This document shows, in pieces, positions 5,676 to 14,100 of a stretch of DNA of 20,809 bases. The translations under genes and the position numbers were made by a program. Origin of the DNA: CAYLNG01 sp964497855 (GTDB taxonomy: Bacteria > Verrucomicrobiota > Kiritimatiellia > SS1-B-03-39 > UBA6053); NCBI GenBank assembly GCA_964497855.1, contig CAZCFM010000066.1, positions 1 through 20,809 on the forward strand, written 5' to 3'. How positions within the stretch are numbered: position 1 is the stretch's first letter; every line of letters starts with the position of its first letter. Under the pieces are notes generated by a model that worked only from the letters and a program-made list of their open reading frames with translations, was not told where the DNA came from and searched no databases.

Positions 5676-8158
5676 GCCTCCACCTTGACGGCAACGGGCT
5701 TGAGCTTCCAGATATCGTCGTTGTACTGGCGGATGGTGCGGTCGCTGGAGAACATGCCGACGCGGGCGGTGTTGGCGAGTGCCATGCGGGCCCAGCGTTT
5801 GCGGTCGCGGAAGGCGAGGTCGACTTCGTGCTGGGCGCGGATGTAGTCATCGAAATCCGCAAGCACGAGGAAGGGGTCGCCGTGGTCGCTGAGGCTGTGT
5901 TTGAGGCCGAGCAGGGCGTTGTGTTCGCCCGGAGTGAAGTAATCGCTGCCGATCCATTCCAGCAGGACACGCAGGGTCTCGTTGGTTTCCAGAATCTGCG
6001 AGGGATGGTAGCCGCGGCGCCACAGGTCTTCCACTTCGGTCACGGTCATTCCGAAAATGAAGATGTTCTCGTCGCCAACCACATCTTTGATCTCGATGTT
6101 CGCTCCGTCGAGGGTGCCGATGGTGACCGCGCCGTTGAGGGCGAGTTTCATGTTGCCGGTGCCGCTGGCCTCCTTGCCGGCGGTCGAAATCTGTTCCGAC
6201 AGGTCGGCGGCGGGAATGATGCGGGAGGCGAGGCTGACGCGGTAGTTGGGCAGGAAGACGACCTTGATGCGGTCCTTGACGCGCGGGTCGTTGTTGATGA
6301 CGGCGCCGATGGCGTTGATGGACTTGATGATCGTTTTGGCCAACTCGTATCCGGGCGCGGCCTTGGCGCCGAAGATGAAAACGCGGGGCACCATGTCGAA
6401 GTCCGGTTCCTGCAGGATGCGGCGGTAGAGATAGAGGATGTGCAGGAGGTTCAGATGCTGGCGCTTGTACTCGTGCAGACGTTTGATCTGCACGTCGAAG
6501 AGCGCGTCGGGATTGACCTCCACGCCACAGCTTTCGCGAATGATGTTGGCCAGTTTGACTTTGTTGCGGCGTTTGATGGCCATGAACTCGTCCAGGAAGG
6601 CCTCGTCCTTCTGGAATTTGTCCAGCTTCTTCAACTGGTCGAGGTCTCGGGGCCAGCCAGTGCCGACCTTGGAGCTGATCAGGGCGGAGAGTTCAGGATT
6701 GCAGGCGAGGAGCCAGCGGCGCGGGGTGATGCCATTGGTTTTGTTGTTGAAACGTCCTGGGAACATCGCATCAAAATCGGCAAACAGATTGCGTTTGAGC
6801 AATTCGGTGTGGAGGGCGGCGACCCCGTTGACCGAGAAGGACGCGACAACGGAGAGATGGGCCATGCGGATATGCTGCACGTGCCCTTCCTCGATGAGGG
6901 AGAGGTCGCGCAGCTTGCCCATGTCGCCGGGCCACTTCGCGGACACCCGGGCCAGATGGTGTTTGTTGATTTCGAAAATGATCTGGAGGTGGCGGGGCAG
7001 GACGCGGCGGAAGAGCGGAACGGACCAGCGTTCGAGCGCCTCGGGGAGGAGGGTGTGGTTGGTGTAGGCGAAGACCTGGGTGACAATGGCCCAGGCTTTG
7101 TCCCATTCCATTTCGTGTTCGTCGTGCAAAACGCGCATGAGTTCGGGCACGGCCACGGCGGGGTGGGTGTCGTTGAGCTGAATGCGCACTTTGTCGGCAA
7201 AGGAGGTCCAACCAGTGTATTCGCGTTCGTAGCGGCGCAGGATATCGCGCAGGGAGCAGGCCACGAAGAAATACTGCTGGATGAGGCGGAGTTCCTTGCC
7301 GTTTTCTGTTTTGTCGTTTGGATACAGAACCTTGGAAATGGTTTCCGACATGTTTTTTTCCTGCACGGCCTCGACGTAGCCCCCCTGGTTGAAGGTGTTG
7401 AAGTCGAGGTCTTCGGAGGCGCGGGATTCCCAGAGTCGCAGGAAGTTCACGGTGTTGGTGCCATAGCCTGCGATGGGAATGTCGTAGGGAACGCCGATCA
7501 CCGTGCGGGTGTTGATCCATTTCGTGCGGTAACGGCCCACATCGTCGAACACGCCCTGCACTTCACCGTAGAGGGGAATGGTCTGGGCGTATTCGGGGCG
7601 GATGATCTCCCAGATGTTGCCGTAGCGCAGCCAGCCGTCGGGATGTTCCACCTGGTAGCCGTGCACGAATTCCTGGCGGAAAAGCCCGAACTCGTAGCGG
7701 ATGCCGTAGCCGACGGCGGGCAAGTCGAGTGTGGCCATGCTGTCCAGGAAACAGGCGGCGAGGCGGCCCAGGCCCCCGTTGCCGAGTCCCATGTCGACTT
7801 CATCCTCGCGGATGTTTTCAAAATCCACGCCCATTTCGTTGAGGGCGGTGATGACTTTGTCGTGTACACCGGCATTGTAGAGATTGTTGGTGAGGAGGCG
7901 GCCCATGAGATATTCGAGCGAAAAATAATAGACCCGCCGGGCGCTGGCTTCGCGGTGCGCCTGCTGTGTGGCGATCAGGCGGTTGACCAGCAGATCCTGC
8001 ACGGCGAGGGAGACGGCTTTGCGCCAGTCGGCCACGCTGGCCACGGGCTTGGCCTGTGCCTGGCTGTAGCGAATGTGATAGGCGATCAATTCCTTGATGT
8101 CCGCGACCGAAATGTCGGACGTGGGGGTGAGTTTGACGGGAATGGAGGATAGGCTCAT
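5672..8158 (-). CDS. glgP: Glycogen/starch alpha-glucan phosphorylase
   Basis: The enzyme cleaves alpha-1,4-glucan with phosphate, releasing glucose 1-phosphate from glycogen in the cytosol. At 828 residues it has the length of the classic family. Visible blocks are GLGNGGLGRLAACFLDS (124-140), GYGIRYEFGLF (150-160), QLNDTHPA (327-334), RRWL in NGITPRRWLLACNP (475-488), DVQIKRLHEYKRQ (555-567) and the pyridoxal-phosphate site GTGNMKLALNGA (666-677), with the Schiff-base lysine at K671. The C-terminus carries the usual RVGMFSSDRTIRQYNDDIW block. It lies between rex and orn on one strand, with 97 bases to rex and a four-base ATGA overlap with orn. The Shine-Dalgarno site is weak. The product is certain; control by Rex is only inferred from position. 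Confidence 0.97.
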   Translation of the reverse strand: MSLSSIPVKLTPTSDISVADIKELIAYHIRYSQAQAKPVASVADWRKAVSLAVQDLLVNRLIATQQAHREASARRVYYFSLEYLMGRLLTNNLYNAGVHDKVITALNEMGVDFENIREDEVDMGLGNGGLGRLAACFLDSMATLDLPAVGYGIRYEFGLFRQEFVHGYQVEHPDGWLRYGNIWEIIRPEYAQTIPLYGEVQGVFDDVGRYRTKWINTRTVIGVPYDIPIAGYGTNTVNFLRLWESRASEDLDFNTFNQGGYVEAVQEKNMSETISKVLYPNDKTENGKELRLIQQYFFVACSLRDILRRYEREYTGWTSFADKVRIQLNDTHPAVAVPELMRVLHDEHEMEWDKAWAIVTQVFAYTNHTLLPEALERWSVPLFRRVLPRHLQIIFEINKHHLARVSAKWPGDMGKLRDLSLIEEGHVQHIRMAHLSVVASFSVNGVAALHTELLKRNLFADFDAMFPGRFNNKTNGITPRRWLLACNPELSALISSKVGTGWPRDLDQLKKLDKFQKDEAFLDEFMAIKRRNKVKLANIIRESCGVEVNPDALFDVQIKRLHEYKRQHLNLLHILYLYRRILQEPDFDMVPRVFIFGAKAAPGYELAKTIIKSINAIGAVINNDPRVKDRIKVVFLPNYRVSLASRIIPAADLSEQISTAGKEASGTGNMKLALNGAVTIGTLDGANIEIKDVVGDENIFIFGMTVTEVEDLWRRGYHPSQILETNETLRVLLEWIGSDYFTPGEHNALLGLKHSLSDHGDPFLVLADFDDYIRAQHEVDLAFRDRKRWARMALANTARVGMFSSDRTIRQYNDDIWKLKPVAVKVEA

Positions 8159-8196
8159 GGGCTTGGGTTTCAGGGTTTGGTTTGTACGTTTTAGGA

Positions 8197-8254
8197 GGTT
8201 GACGTTCTAAAGAGATGTGGAGATGTGAAGCGAAAACAAAGCCCTCCGTCAACC
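8197..8254. repeat. 8-bp inverted repeat between rex and glgP
   Basis: GGTTGACG (8197-8204) and CGTCAACC (8247-8254) are perfect inverted copies 42 bases apart, spanning most of the rex-glgP gap. The loop region also contains TGTGAA (8224-8229), which equals one half of the known Rex operator pattern. It could form a weak long-loop hairpin in the rex-glgP mRNA or serve a regulator. Chance occurrence is possible. Confidence 0.35.
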
Positions 8255-8255
8255 C

Positions 8256-8906
8256 TTAACGACTGCGGCGTCGGTTTTTACCGAGGGCGTAGGCCAATTC
8301 CTGCAGGCTTTCCATGATGCGGGCGTCGACCACATGCACGCCGGGAGGAACTTTAATGTGTTTATAGGCGAGATTGAGAATCGCGCGGACGCCGGCAGCC
8401 GCGAGCAAATCGGCCACGGACTGGGCCGCGGCGGAGGGCACGGCAATGATGCCGATATCCACGCTGACCTCTTTCGCCCGTTTCGGCAGTTCCTCCACGT
8501 CGGTGACGCGCACGTTGCCGTAGCTTCTGCCGAAGAGGCTCGGGTCTTTGTCAAACAGTCCGCAAATTTCAAAACCGCGCTCGAAAAAGGCACCATGTTC
8601 GGCGAGGGCGCGGCCCAGGTGACCCGCTCCAACGATGACGACGCGGTGGCGGACGTCCGCGCCGAGCACTTGGCGGAGGACGGCCTCCAGCTGCGAGGTT
8701 TCGTAGCCTTTTTTCGAAATGCCCTGCAATTCCATGTGCGACAGGTCCTGGCGCACGGTGGAGCTGGTCAGACCCAGCGCATCGGCAATCTCCTGCGAAG
8801 AGGCCCAGGTCACTCCATCGTCACGCAGTTCCTGCACATGCACCAAGTATTTGGGCAGACGCCGAATGACAGGATTGGGGATGGTGGAATCGATTGACAT
8901 GGCCAT
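8256..8906 (-). CDS. rex: Redox-sensing transcriptional repressor Rex
   Basis: Rex is a dimeric repressor that senses the NADH/NAD+ ratio and releases DNA when NADH is high, typically controlling fermentation and respiration genes. The 216 residues comprise an N-terminal winged-helix domain (about 9-75; QEIADALGLTSSTVRQDLSH at 39-58 is the recognition region) and a Rossmann NAD(H) domain beginning with VVIVGAGHLGRALAEH (89-104, GxGxxG at 93-98). The LFDKDP block (118-123) has the acidic residue that usually contacts the adenosine ribose, and the C-terminal helix that swaps between monomers is present. The ATG at 8906 is chosen over 8900 because a GGA lies a little nearer and the conserved PNPVIRRLPKYL region follows closely. 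A longer frame upstream to 9089 is not conserved and crosses the rpsB promoter region. It is divergent from rpsB and precedes glgP and orn. Confidence 0.95.
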   Translation of the reverse strand: MAMSIDSTIPNPVIRRLPKYLVHVQELRDDGVTWASSQEIADALGLTSSTVRQDLSHMELQGISKKGYETSQLEAVLRQVLGADVRHRVVIVGAGHLGRALAEHGAFFERGFEICGLFDKDPSLFGRSYGNVRVTDVEELPKRAKEVSVDIGIIAVPSAAAQSVADLLAAAGVRAILNLAYKHIKVPPGVHVVDARIMESLQELAYALGKNRRRSR

Positions 8907-9000
8907 ATGTTGTCGATTTTTCCGAACCTTAGCAAGTGCGCGTTCCTTTTTTGCGTTAAAATGTAACAAGAAACGAGCCAAACATACTTGCAGGAAAAGC

Positions 9001-9029
9001 TTGCCGAATGGAAAAAGGTCCCCTATACC
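9001..9029 (+). promoter_or_regulatory. Candidate sigma70 promoter of rpsB-tsf
   Basis: TTGCCG (9001-9006) is separated by exactly 17 bases from TATACC (9024-9029), four of six matches to each consensus hexamer. The predicted transcript would begin near 9036 and have a 5' leader of about 95 bases before rpsB. It sits in the divergent rex-rpsB region (8907-9131). Confidence 0.5.
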
Positions 9030-9064
9030 CCCCCGCAGTTGCGCCATTGCGTATACGGAAGCGA

Positions 9065-9087
9065 GTGCCCGGTTCTCCCGCCGGGAC
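9065..9087 (+). promoter_or_regulatory. Hairpin in the rpsB 5' leader
   Basis: GT-g-CCCGG (9065-9072) pairs with CCGGGAC (9081-9087) with one bulged G and an 8-base loop, in the leader between the promoter candidate and rpsB. S2 is known to regulate rpsB-tsf through the mRNA leader in several bacteria, so this may be part of such a control element. The sequence does not match any leader class I can name. Confidence 0.3.
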
Positions 9088-9131
9088 AAAGCGGATTGTC
9101 AAACAAACGACCAACCCCTCGGAGATTGATT

Positions 9132-10040
9132 ATGGACTTACACGCACATTTGCCGTCCGTTGGACTGCAGGACCTGCTCGACGCCGGTGTTCACTTTGGA
9201 CACCAGACCAAACGCTGGAACCCCAACATGGTCAAATACATTCATGCGGAGCGCAAAGGCCTCCACGTGATCGACCTGGGCTCCACCCTCGTGCAACTGC
9301 GCATCGCCCAGCAGTTTATTTACGACACCGTGGTCCGTGGCCGCCAGGTGCTCTTCGTCGGCACCAAAAAACAGGCGCAGGACGTTGTTAAAGAAACCGC
9401 CTCCAAATTCCACCAGCCCTACGTGATTCACCGCTGGCTGGGCGGCATGCTCACCAACAACCAGACCATCCGCATTTCCGTGAACCGCATGCGCGAGTTG
9501 CAGGCCATGGAAAACAACGGCGGTCTGGAACAGGCCGGCTCCAAAAAAGAAGGCGCCCGCCTCCGCCGCGAACTCGTCAAACTCGAGCGCAACCTCATGG
9601 GCGTCGCCGATATGGAGCGCATGCCCGCTGCGATGATCGTGGTCGACGTCGTCCGCGAATCGATTGCCGTGCAGGAAGCCCAGCGCCTCGGCATCCCCGT
9701 GGTGGCTATCGTGGACACCAACGGCGACCCCCGCATCATCGATTACCCCATCCCCGGCAACGATGACAGCCTCCGCTCCGTCGGCTGCCTCGTCGGTCTT
9801 CTCGGCGAAACCATTCAGCACGCGTCCAACGAATACGCGCGCATTGCCGCCGAAGAAACCCGCCGCCGCGCCGCCGCCGACGCCGAACAGGTCGAAAAGC
9901 GCAAACAGGCCGAAACCGAACGCAAAGTGCGTCAGGATGACGAAAAGAAAAAACGCGACGAAATCATCAAAGCTGCTGCCGCCAAACTGGCCGCCAAGCA
10001 GGCCATTGAGATCGATGAAGTCGTCGATCCCGCTGAATAA
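9132..10040 (+). CDS. rpsB: 30S ribosomal protein S2
   Basis: S2 is a late-assembling protein of the small ribosomal subunit, bound near S1. The 302-residue product shows LLDAGVHFGHQTKRWNPNM (15-33), IHAERKGLHVIDL (37-49), VLFVGTKKQAQ (73-83), HRWLGGMLTNNQTI (99-112), the PAAMIVVDV block and the VDTNGDP and IPGNDD blocks typical of S2. The C-terminus from about residue 235 is a highly charged, Ala/Lys/Glu-rich helical extension with likely coiled-coil character, longer than the E. coli protein of about 240 residues. The ATG at 9132 is chosen because GGAG stands at 9121-9124, seven bases upstream; the longer frame from 8988 is not conserved. It is followed after 28 bases by tsf, the universal rpsB-tsf arrangement. 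Confidence 0.98.
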   Translation: MDLHAHLPSVGLQDLLDAGVHFGHQTKRWNPNMVKYIHAERKGLHVIDLGSTLVQLRIAQQFIYDTVVRGRQVLFVGTKKQAQDVVKETASKFHQPYVIHRWLGGMLTNNQTIRISVNRMRELQAMENNGGLEQAGSKKEGARLRRELVKLERNLMGVADMERMPAAMIVVDVVRESIAVQEAQRLGIPVVAIVDTNGDPRIIDYPIPGNDDSLRSVGCLVGLLGETIQHASNEYARIAAEETRRRAAADAEQVEKRKQAETERKVRQDDEKKKRDEIIKAAAAKLAAKQAIEIDEVVDPAE

Positions 10041-10068
10041 CCCCCTTTCCTTTTGGAGATAGTACATC

Positions 10069-10908
10069 ATGGCCGACATCAACGCCAAACAAGTTAAAGA
10101 ACTCCGCGACCTCACCAACGTGGGGATGATGGAGTGCAAAAAAGCCCTGCAGGATACGCAGGGAGACATTCAAGCCGCCGTCAAGCTCCTCCGCGAGCGC
10201 GGCCTGGCCGTCGCCGCCAAAAAAGCCGATCGTGCCGCCAACGAAGGCCTCGTCGATATTGCCGTCGCTGCCGACGGCAAGACGGGTGCCATCGTGGAAG
10301 TGAACTGCGAAACCGACTTCGTTGCGAAGAACGACAACTTCAAAGCCTTCGTTGCGGAGCTGGCCGCCAAAGCCGTCGGCGTGGCCGACAACGCGCTGGC
10401 GGAACAAGAAAAAGCCAACCTCGCTTTCAAAATCAGCGAAATTGGCGAAAACCTGATCATTCACCGCAACACGACCTACCGCCTGAGCGGACCGGGTGCC
10501 ATTGGCAAGTACATCCATCTGGGTGGAAAAGTCGGCGTGCTGGTCGAAATCGGCTGCACGAAAGACGCCCTCAGCGCCTCCCCTGCCCTCGTCGAACTCG
10601 GCAAGGAAATCGCCCTGCATGTGGCTGCGGCCAATCCGCAGGCCTTGGACCGCAGCTCCGTCGATGCCGCGCTGATCGAAGCCGAAAAATCGGTGTACGC
10701 CAAACAGGTCGAAGGCAAACCCGCCAACATCGTCGAAAAAATCATCGCGGGCAAGATCGAGAAGTTCTACTCCCAGATCGTCCTGCTGGAACAGGGTTTT
10801 GTGAAAGACCCCGACAACACGGTGAAAGCTCTGGTCGAAAAAACCGGCAAAGATTTGGGGGACACCCTGAGCATCCGCCGTTTTGTCCGATACCAGATCG
10901 GTGGCTGA
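10069..10908 (+). CDS. tsf: Elongation factor Ts
   Basis: EF-Ts is the nucleotide-exchange factor that recycles EF-Tu·GDP during translation. The 279-residue product begins with the UBA-like domain AKQVKELRDLTNVGMMECKK (6-25). It carries the TDFVAKND block (82-89), where the TDFV core contacts EF-Tu and promotes GDP release. The IGKYIHLGGKVGVLVEI block and a C-terminal FYSQIVLLEQGFVKD segment are also family hallmarks. Length is normal. A Shine-Dalgarno GGAG lies at 10055-10058, ten bases before the ATG. It is the second gene of the rpsB-tsf operon and is followed by a strong terminator. Confidence 0.98.
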   Translation: MADINAKQVKELRDLTNVGMMECKKALQDTQGDIQAAVKLLRERGLAVAAKKADRAANEGLVDIAVAADGKTGAIVEVNCETDFVAKNDNFKAFVAELAAKAVGVADNALAEQEKANLAFKISEIGENLIIHRNTTYRLSGPGAIGKYIHLGGKVGVLVEIGCTKDALSASPALVELGKEIALHVAAANPQALDRSSVDAALIEAEKSVYAKQVEGKPANIVEKIIAGKIEKFYSQIVLLEQGFVKDPDNTVKALVEKTGKDLGDTLSIRRFVRYQIGG

Positions 10909-10932
10909 ACCCATCCCCCTGCGCACTTCCCC

Positions 10933-10960
10933 AAAAACCCGCCCTTCGGCGGGTTTTTTT
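10933..10960 (+). terminator. Rho-independent terminator of rpsB-tsf
   Basis: CCCGCC (10938-10943) and GGCGGG (10948-10953) form a 6-bp GC stem with a CTTC loop, preceded by five A (10933-10937) and followed by seven T (10954-10960). The flanking A and T runs can extend the stem. It lies 24 bases after the tsf stop. Confidence 0.9.
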
Positions 10961-11124
10961 ACGCCCTAAACCATGGTAAATATTCTCAACGTATAGGATT
11001 GACCCATATGCCCACACTGTAGTAATGTATTTTTTGTAATGTTCGTGCAGTTTGTAACATTCATCCTCCCACCAATTTTCTGTTCTAGACACATTTTCAA
11101 GCGCGCAACTCTCCAAGGACTCCC
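10961..11124 (+). promoter_or_regulatory. AT-rich upstream region and ribosome binding site of the large secreted protein gene
   Basis: This gap is visibly richer in A and T than its surroundings. A weak promoter candidate is TTGACC (10999-11004) followed after 15 bases by TAGTAA (11020-11025). Two near copies of GTAATGT and an inverted pair AATGTT / AACATT, spaced by 12 bases, lie between about 11022 and 11082. AAGGA at 11115-11119 is a good Shine-Dalgarno site five bases before the ATG at 11125. The gene therefore seems to be its own transcription unit. Confidence 0.4.
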
Positions 11125-14100
11125 ATGAAAACAAAAAACCTTTTCGTTTTGCTGGTTTCCATGCTGTGGATTCCGTTCCGAACTCAGGCCTCCGCGCTCC
11201 CCGAGTTTCCCTCCGAGTGCAGTGACGCTGCTGTAGCCATTGCCAAGCACAGCGCCCGGTTCCGCGGAGTGATCTACGACTATCCTGCGGCGGGTCAATC
11301 CACATGGTATTACAGTTTCACCTCGGGCAAAAAGCCTGCCATCAGCCATGTGACCTTTGCCCTTCCCTGTCCCGACATCCGAATCGTGCAGGCGGGAATG
11401 TGGGATGGGGTTGATTTTTCGTCCCGCATCGTCAACGCGGGAAAACCTGCCCCCAAGAGCGGCGTGGCCGCGACCGACCCCACAACTAACGTCAAAGGCC
11501 TCAAATTCGATTTAGGATTCAACGAGTTGGCCACCCATAACTATTTTTTCACGCTCAACAACAATTATGCTGCGGCACCTATGTCCGTAGCCCTCAAGGC
11601 AGGTCCCGGATTTACCTTGGGCGCCCTCTGCGGACCTGCGGGCGATTGCAGCGAGGACGAAGCCGACGCCGAACTGTCTTCTCTGGGGGACCGCGTCTGG
11701 ATCGACGCCAACGCGAACGGCATTCAAGATGACGGCGAAGAGAGCCTCGCCGGTGTGACCGTGAACCTGCAAACCCCAGCCGGGGACCACATTCTGTCCA
11801 CAACCACGGATGAAAACGGGAAGTATCTTTTTGACGATCTCGTCGAGGGCGACTACCGGGTCCAATTTGTGCTTCCAGACAACTCCCCCTATTTTTTCAC
11901 TCTGCCGGCACAGGGCACCGACACGGAAAAGGACAGCGATGCCGACACCGTCACAGGTCTGACCGCTATGATTCAACTCCCGGCGGACACCCATCGCCGC
12001 GATATCGATGCAGGAGTTGTTCCCACGCAGGCCTCATTGCGTATCACGAAAAACGGCACTTTCATTCCCGGAACGCTGGACCCGTGGAGCTTGTGCTCCG
12101 TTTTCGGGACTGCCCATGCTTTTAACGCTCTCATTTTCGGGAGTTTTACGGCTGACGGCGGGGACACGGAAGGGAAACTTGGAGTTGCCGGGAATCTGAC
12201 CATCGTCAACGGCTACAGTGCGGGGTACGTCGTCATCGGACATGCCATCCCCGAGCAAATCGGGGGATTAACCGACATGCTCATCGTGGGAGGCGATTTC
12301 AGCGATGGGGCCTTCGGCGTCAACGGAAACATTGTCCTTGGCGGCCTTCGCACCGGACCCGTCCGCTGGATGAGCAACGGCAACCTGATCCGTCAGGTGA
12401 ACCCCATCCGGATCAACAGTCAGGGAAATGTTCCCTCCACGGGCGAGGGCTTGACATTCAATGAACTAAAAACCCACTTGCAGGTGCGTTCCACGATTCT
12501 GGGCACCTGGGCTCCGAACGGGATTGTCTCTCAGACCGACGACGGAATCCTGCTCAAGGGCGAGGATCCCGACCTGAATGTGTTCAGTCTCCCGGTCACG
12601 GATGTCACCAGCACCCGCATCACGATTGATGTGCCTGCGGATTCCACCGTTCTGGTCAATTTCACCGCAGCCACTGTGGAGTTTAACAGGGGCGGCATTC
12701 GTGTGCTGGGCACCTCGCATGAAAAGGTGTTGTTGAACTTTCCCAACACGTCCCTGCTCCGATCCACGTCTTTTCAACTCAACGGCTCTGTTCTGGCCCC
12801 CTTCGCCGACGCCGAGTTTTCCGGCGGCTCCATCGAAGGACGAGCCGTGATCGGCGGAAATGTGACCAGCCAGGTGGGTTTCGAATTCCATAATTTCGAA
12901 TTCCTCGGTGAAGTCTGCCTTGATCCGCTCAGCACTTCGACGCCCCCCGCCATTGCCTACACCTTCACTGTCGAAAACACCGGCAACGTTCCCCTGACAA
13001 ATGTCCATGTGGTCGATCCTCTTGTTCCGGTGTCCGGCAGTCCCGTCACCCTGCTCCCCGGTGAAAGCGATTCAACCACGTTTTCGGCGGAATTGGTTCT
13101 CAACGCGGAACACATGGAGGAATCCGGTTTCAGCAACACGGCATGGGCCTACGGCACTGTTCCCAGCGGTCACTCCATCAGCGCAAACGATACACATGTT
13201 CTTACGTTCCCCGCGGATACTACCCCCACTCCCCCGGCCGAATCCCTCTATCCTGTCGGCAATAAACCCGATTTCGTCATGAAATCCCTTGTGCTTCCGG
13301 AAACCATCGCCACACAAAACCAGACGTTTTCAGTCACCGTGCAAGTATCGAATGAAGGCGACAAATCCGGGGATGCGGGTGTGCTGAGGATTTGGCCCGC
13401 ACTCCCCCAGCTGGTGCCCACCGAAACGGATGCCTTCGTGGACGTGGCCATTGGCCATATGGGTATCGGTGCCGTCAAGACCTTGGACATTTCCAGCCTT
13501 GTTGCCTCTGGAAGCTATGGAACAATCCATATTCGGGCGCAAATCGTCACAGCTACTCCCGAGTACAGCACCGGCAACAACCATACTTCCGACACCTATT
13601 TTTTTGAAAATCCGGATGCCCCCTGGCTCAAACCCGACTTTGTCCTTCGCTCCGTCAACCTCAGCCCCATTCCCGGTATCGCCGGAACGCGCTTCACCGC
13701 AGTGGTCCAGGTTGCAAATGAAGGCACAAAAGCCGGGGACGCAGGCGTACTCGCTCTCTGGGCCGGAAGTTCCCGCTACGCCAACGATCTAACCGATCCG
13801 GATCAGCAGATCTCCGTGGGGACACTCGCTGTCGGAGAAGTCAAGAGCTTCACCTTCGAAAATCTGCGAGCTCCGGAGGGCTTTGGCACCTTCCACACCA
13901 TGGCGATAGTCAACCATGCCGCCGCAACAGCGACCGAAAGCGCCGTCGGCAACAACCACCTGGGCACCACCTACAGCCTCATTCCCGTGGAAGTGCAGAT
14001 GGAAGCGGTTTCCGAAGGCATCAAAATCAGTTGGAACAGCCAATCCGGGTTCTACTACTTTGTGGAGCGCTCGACGTCCCTCACAGGTGCCTTTGAGCAG

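Noticed and set aside
3931..5970. Minus-strand open frame of 679 codons across the mutarotase-like, orn and glgP genes
   Set aside because: It crosses three supported genes in another frame, has changing low-complexity composition and no family signature.
5828..8152. Plus-strand open frame of 774 codons antisense to glgP
   Set aside because: It is rich in Val, Gly, Asp, Glu and His without any domain pattern and lies wholly opposite a certain glgP gene. Such frames arise from codon bias on the opposite strand.
8951..8969. TTGCGTTAAAATGTAACAA as a Rex operator
   Set aside because: Only the outer TTG/CAA and inner GTTA/TAAC pairs agree and the centre spacing differs from the known Rex palindrome, so it is kept as a test under the rex finding and not as a feature.
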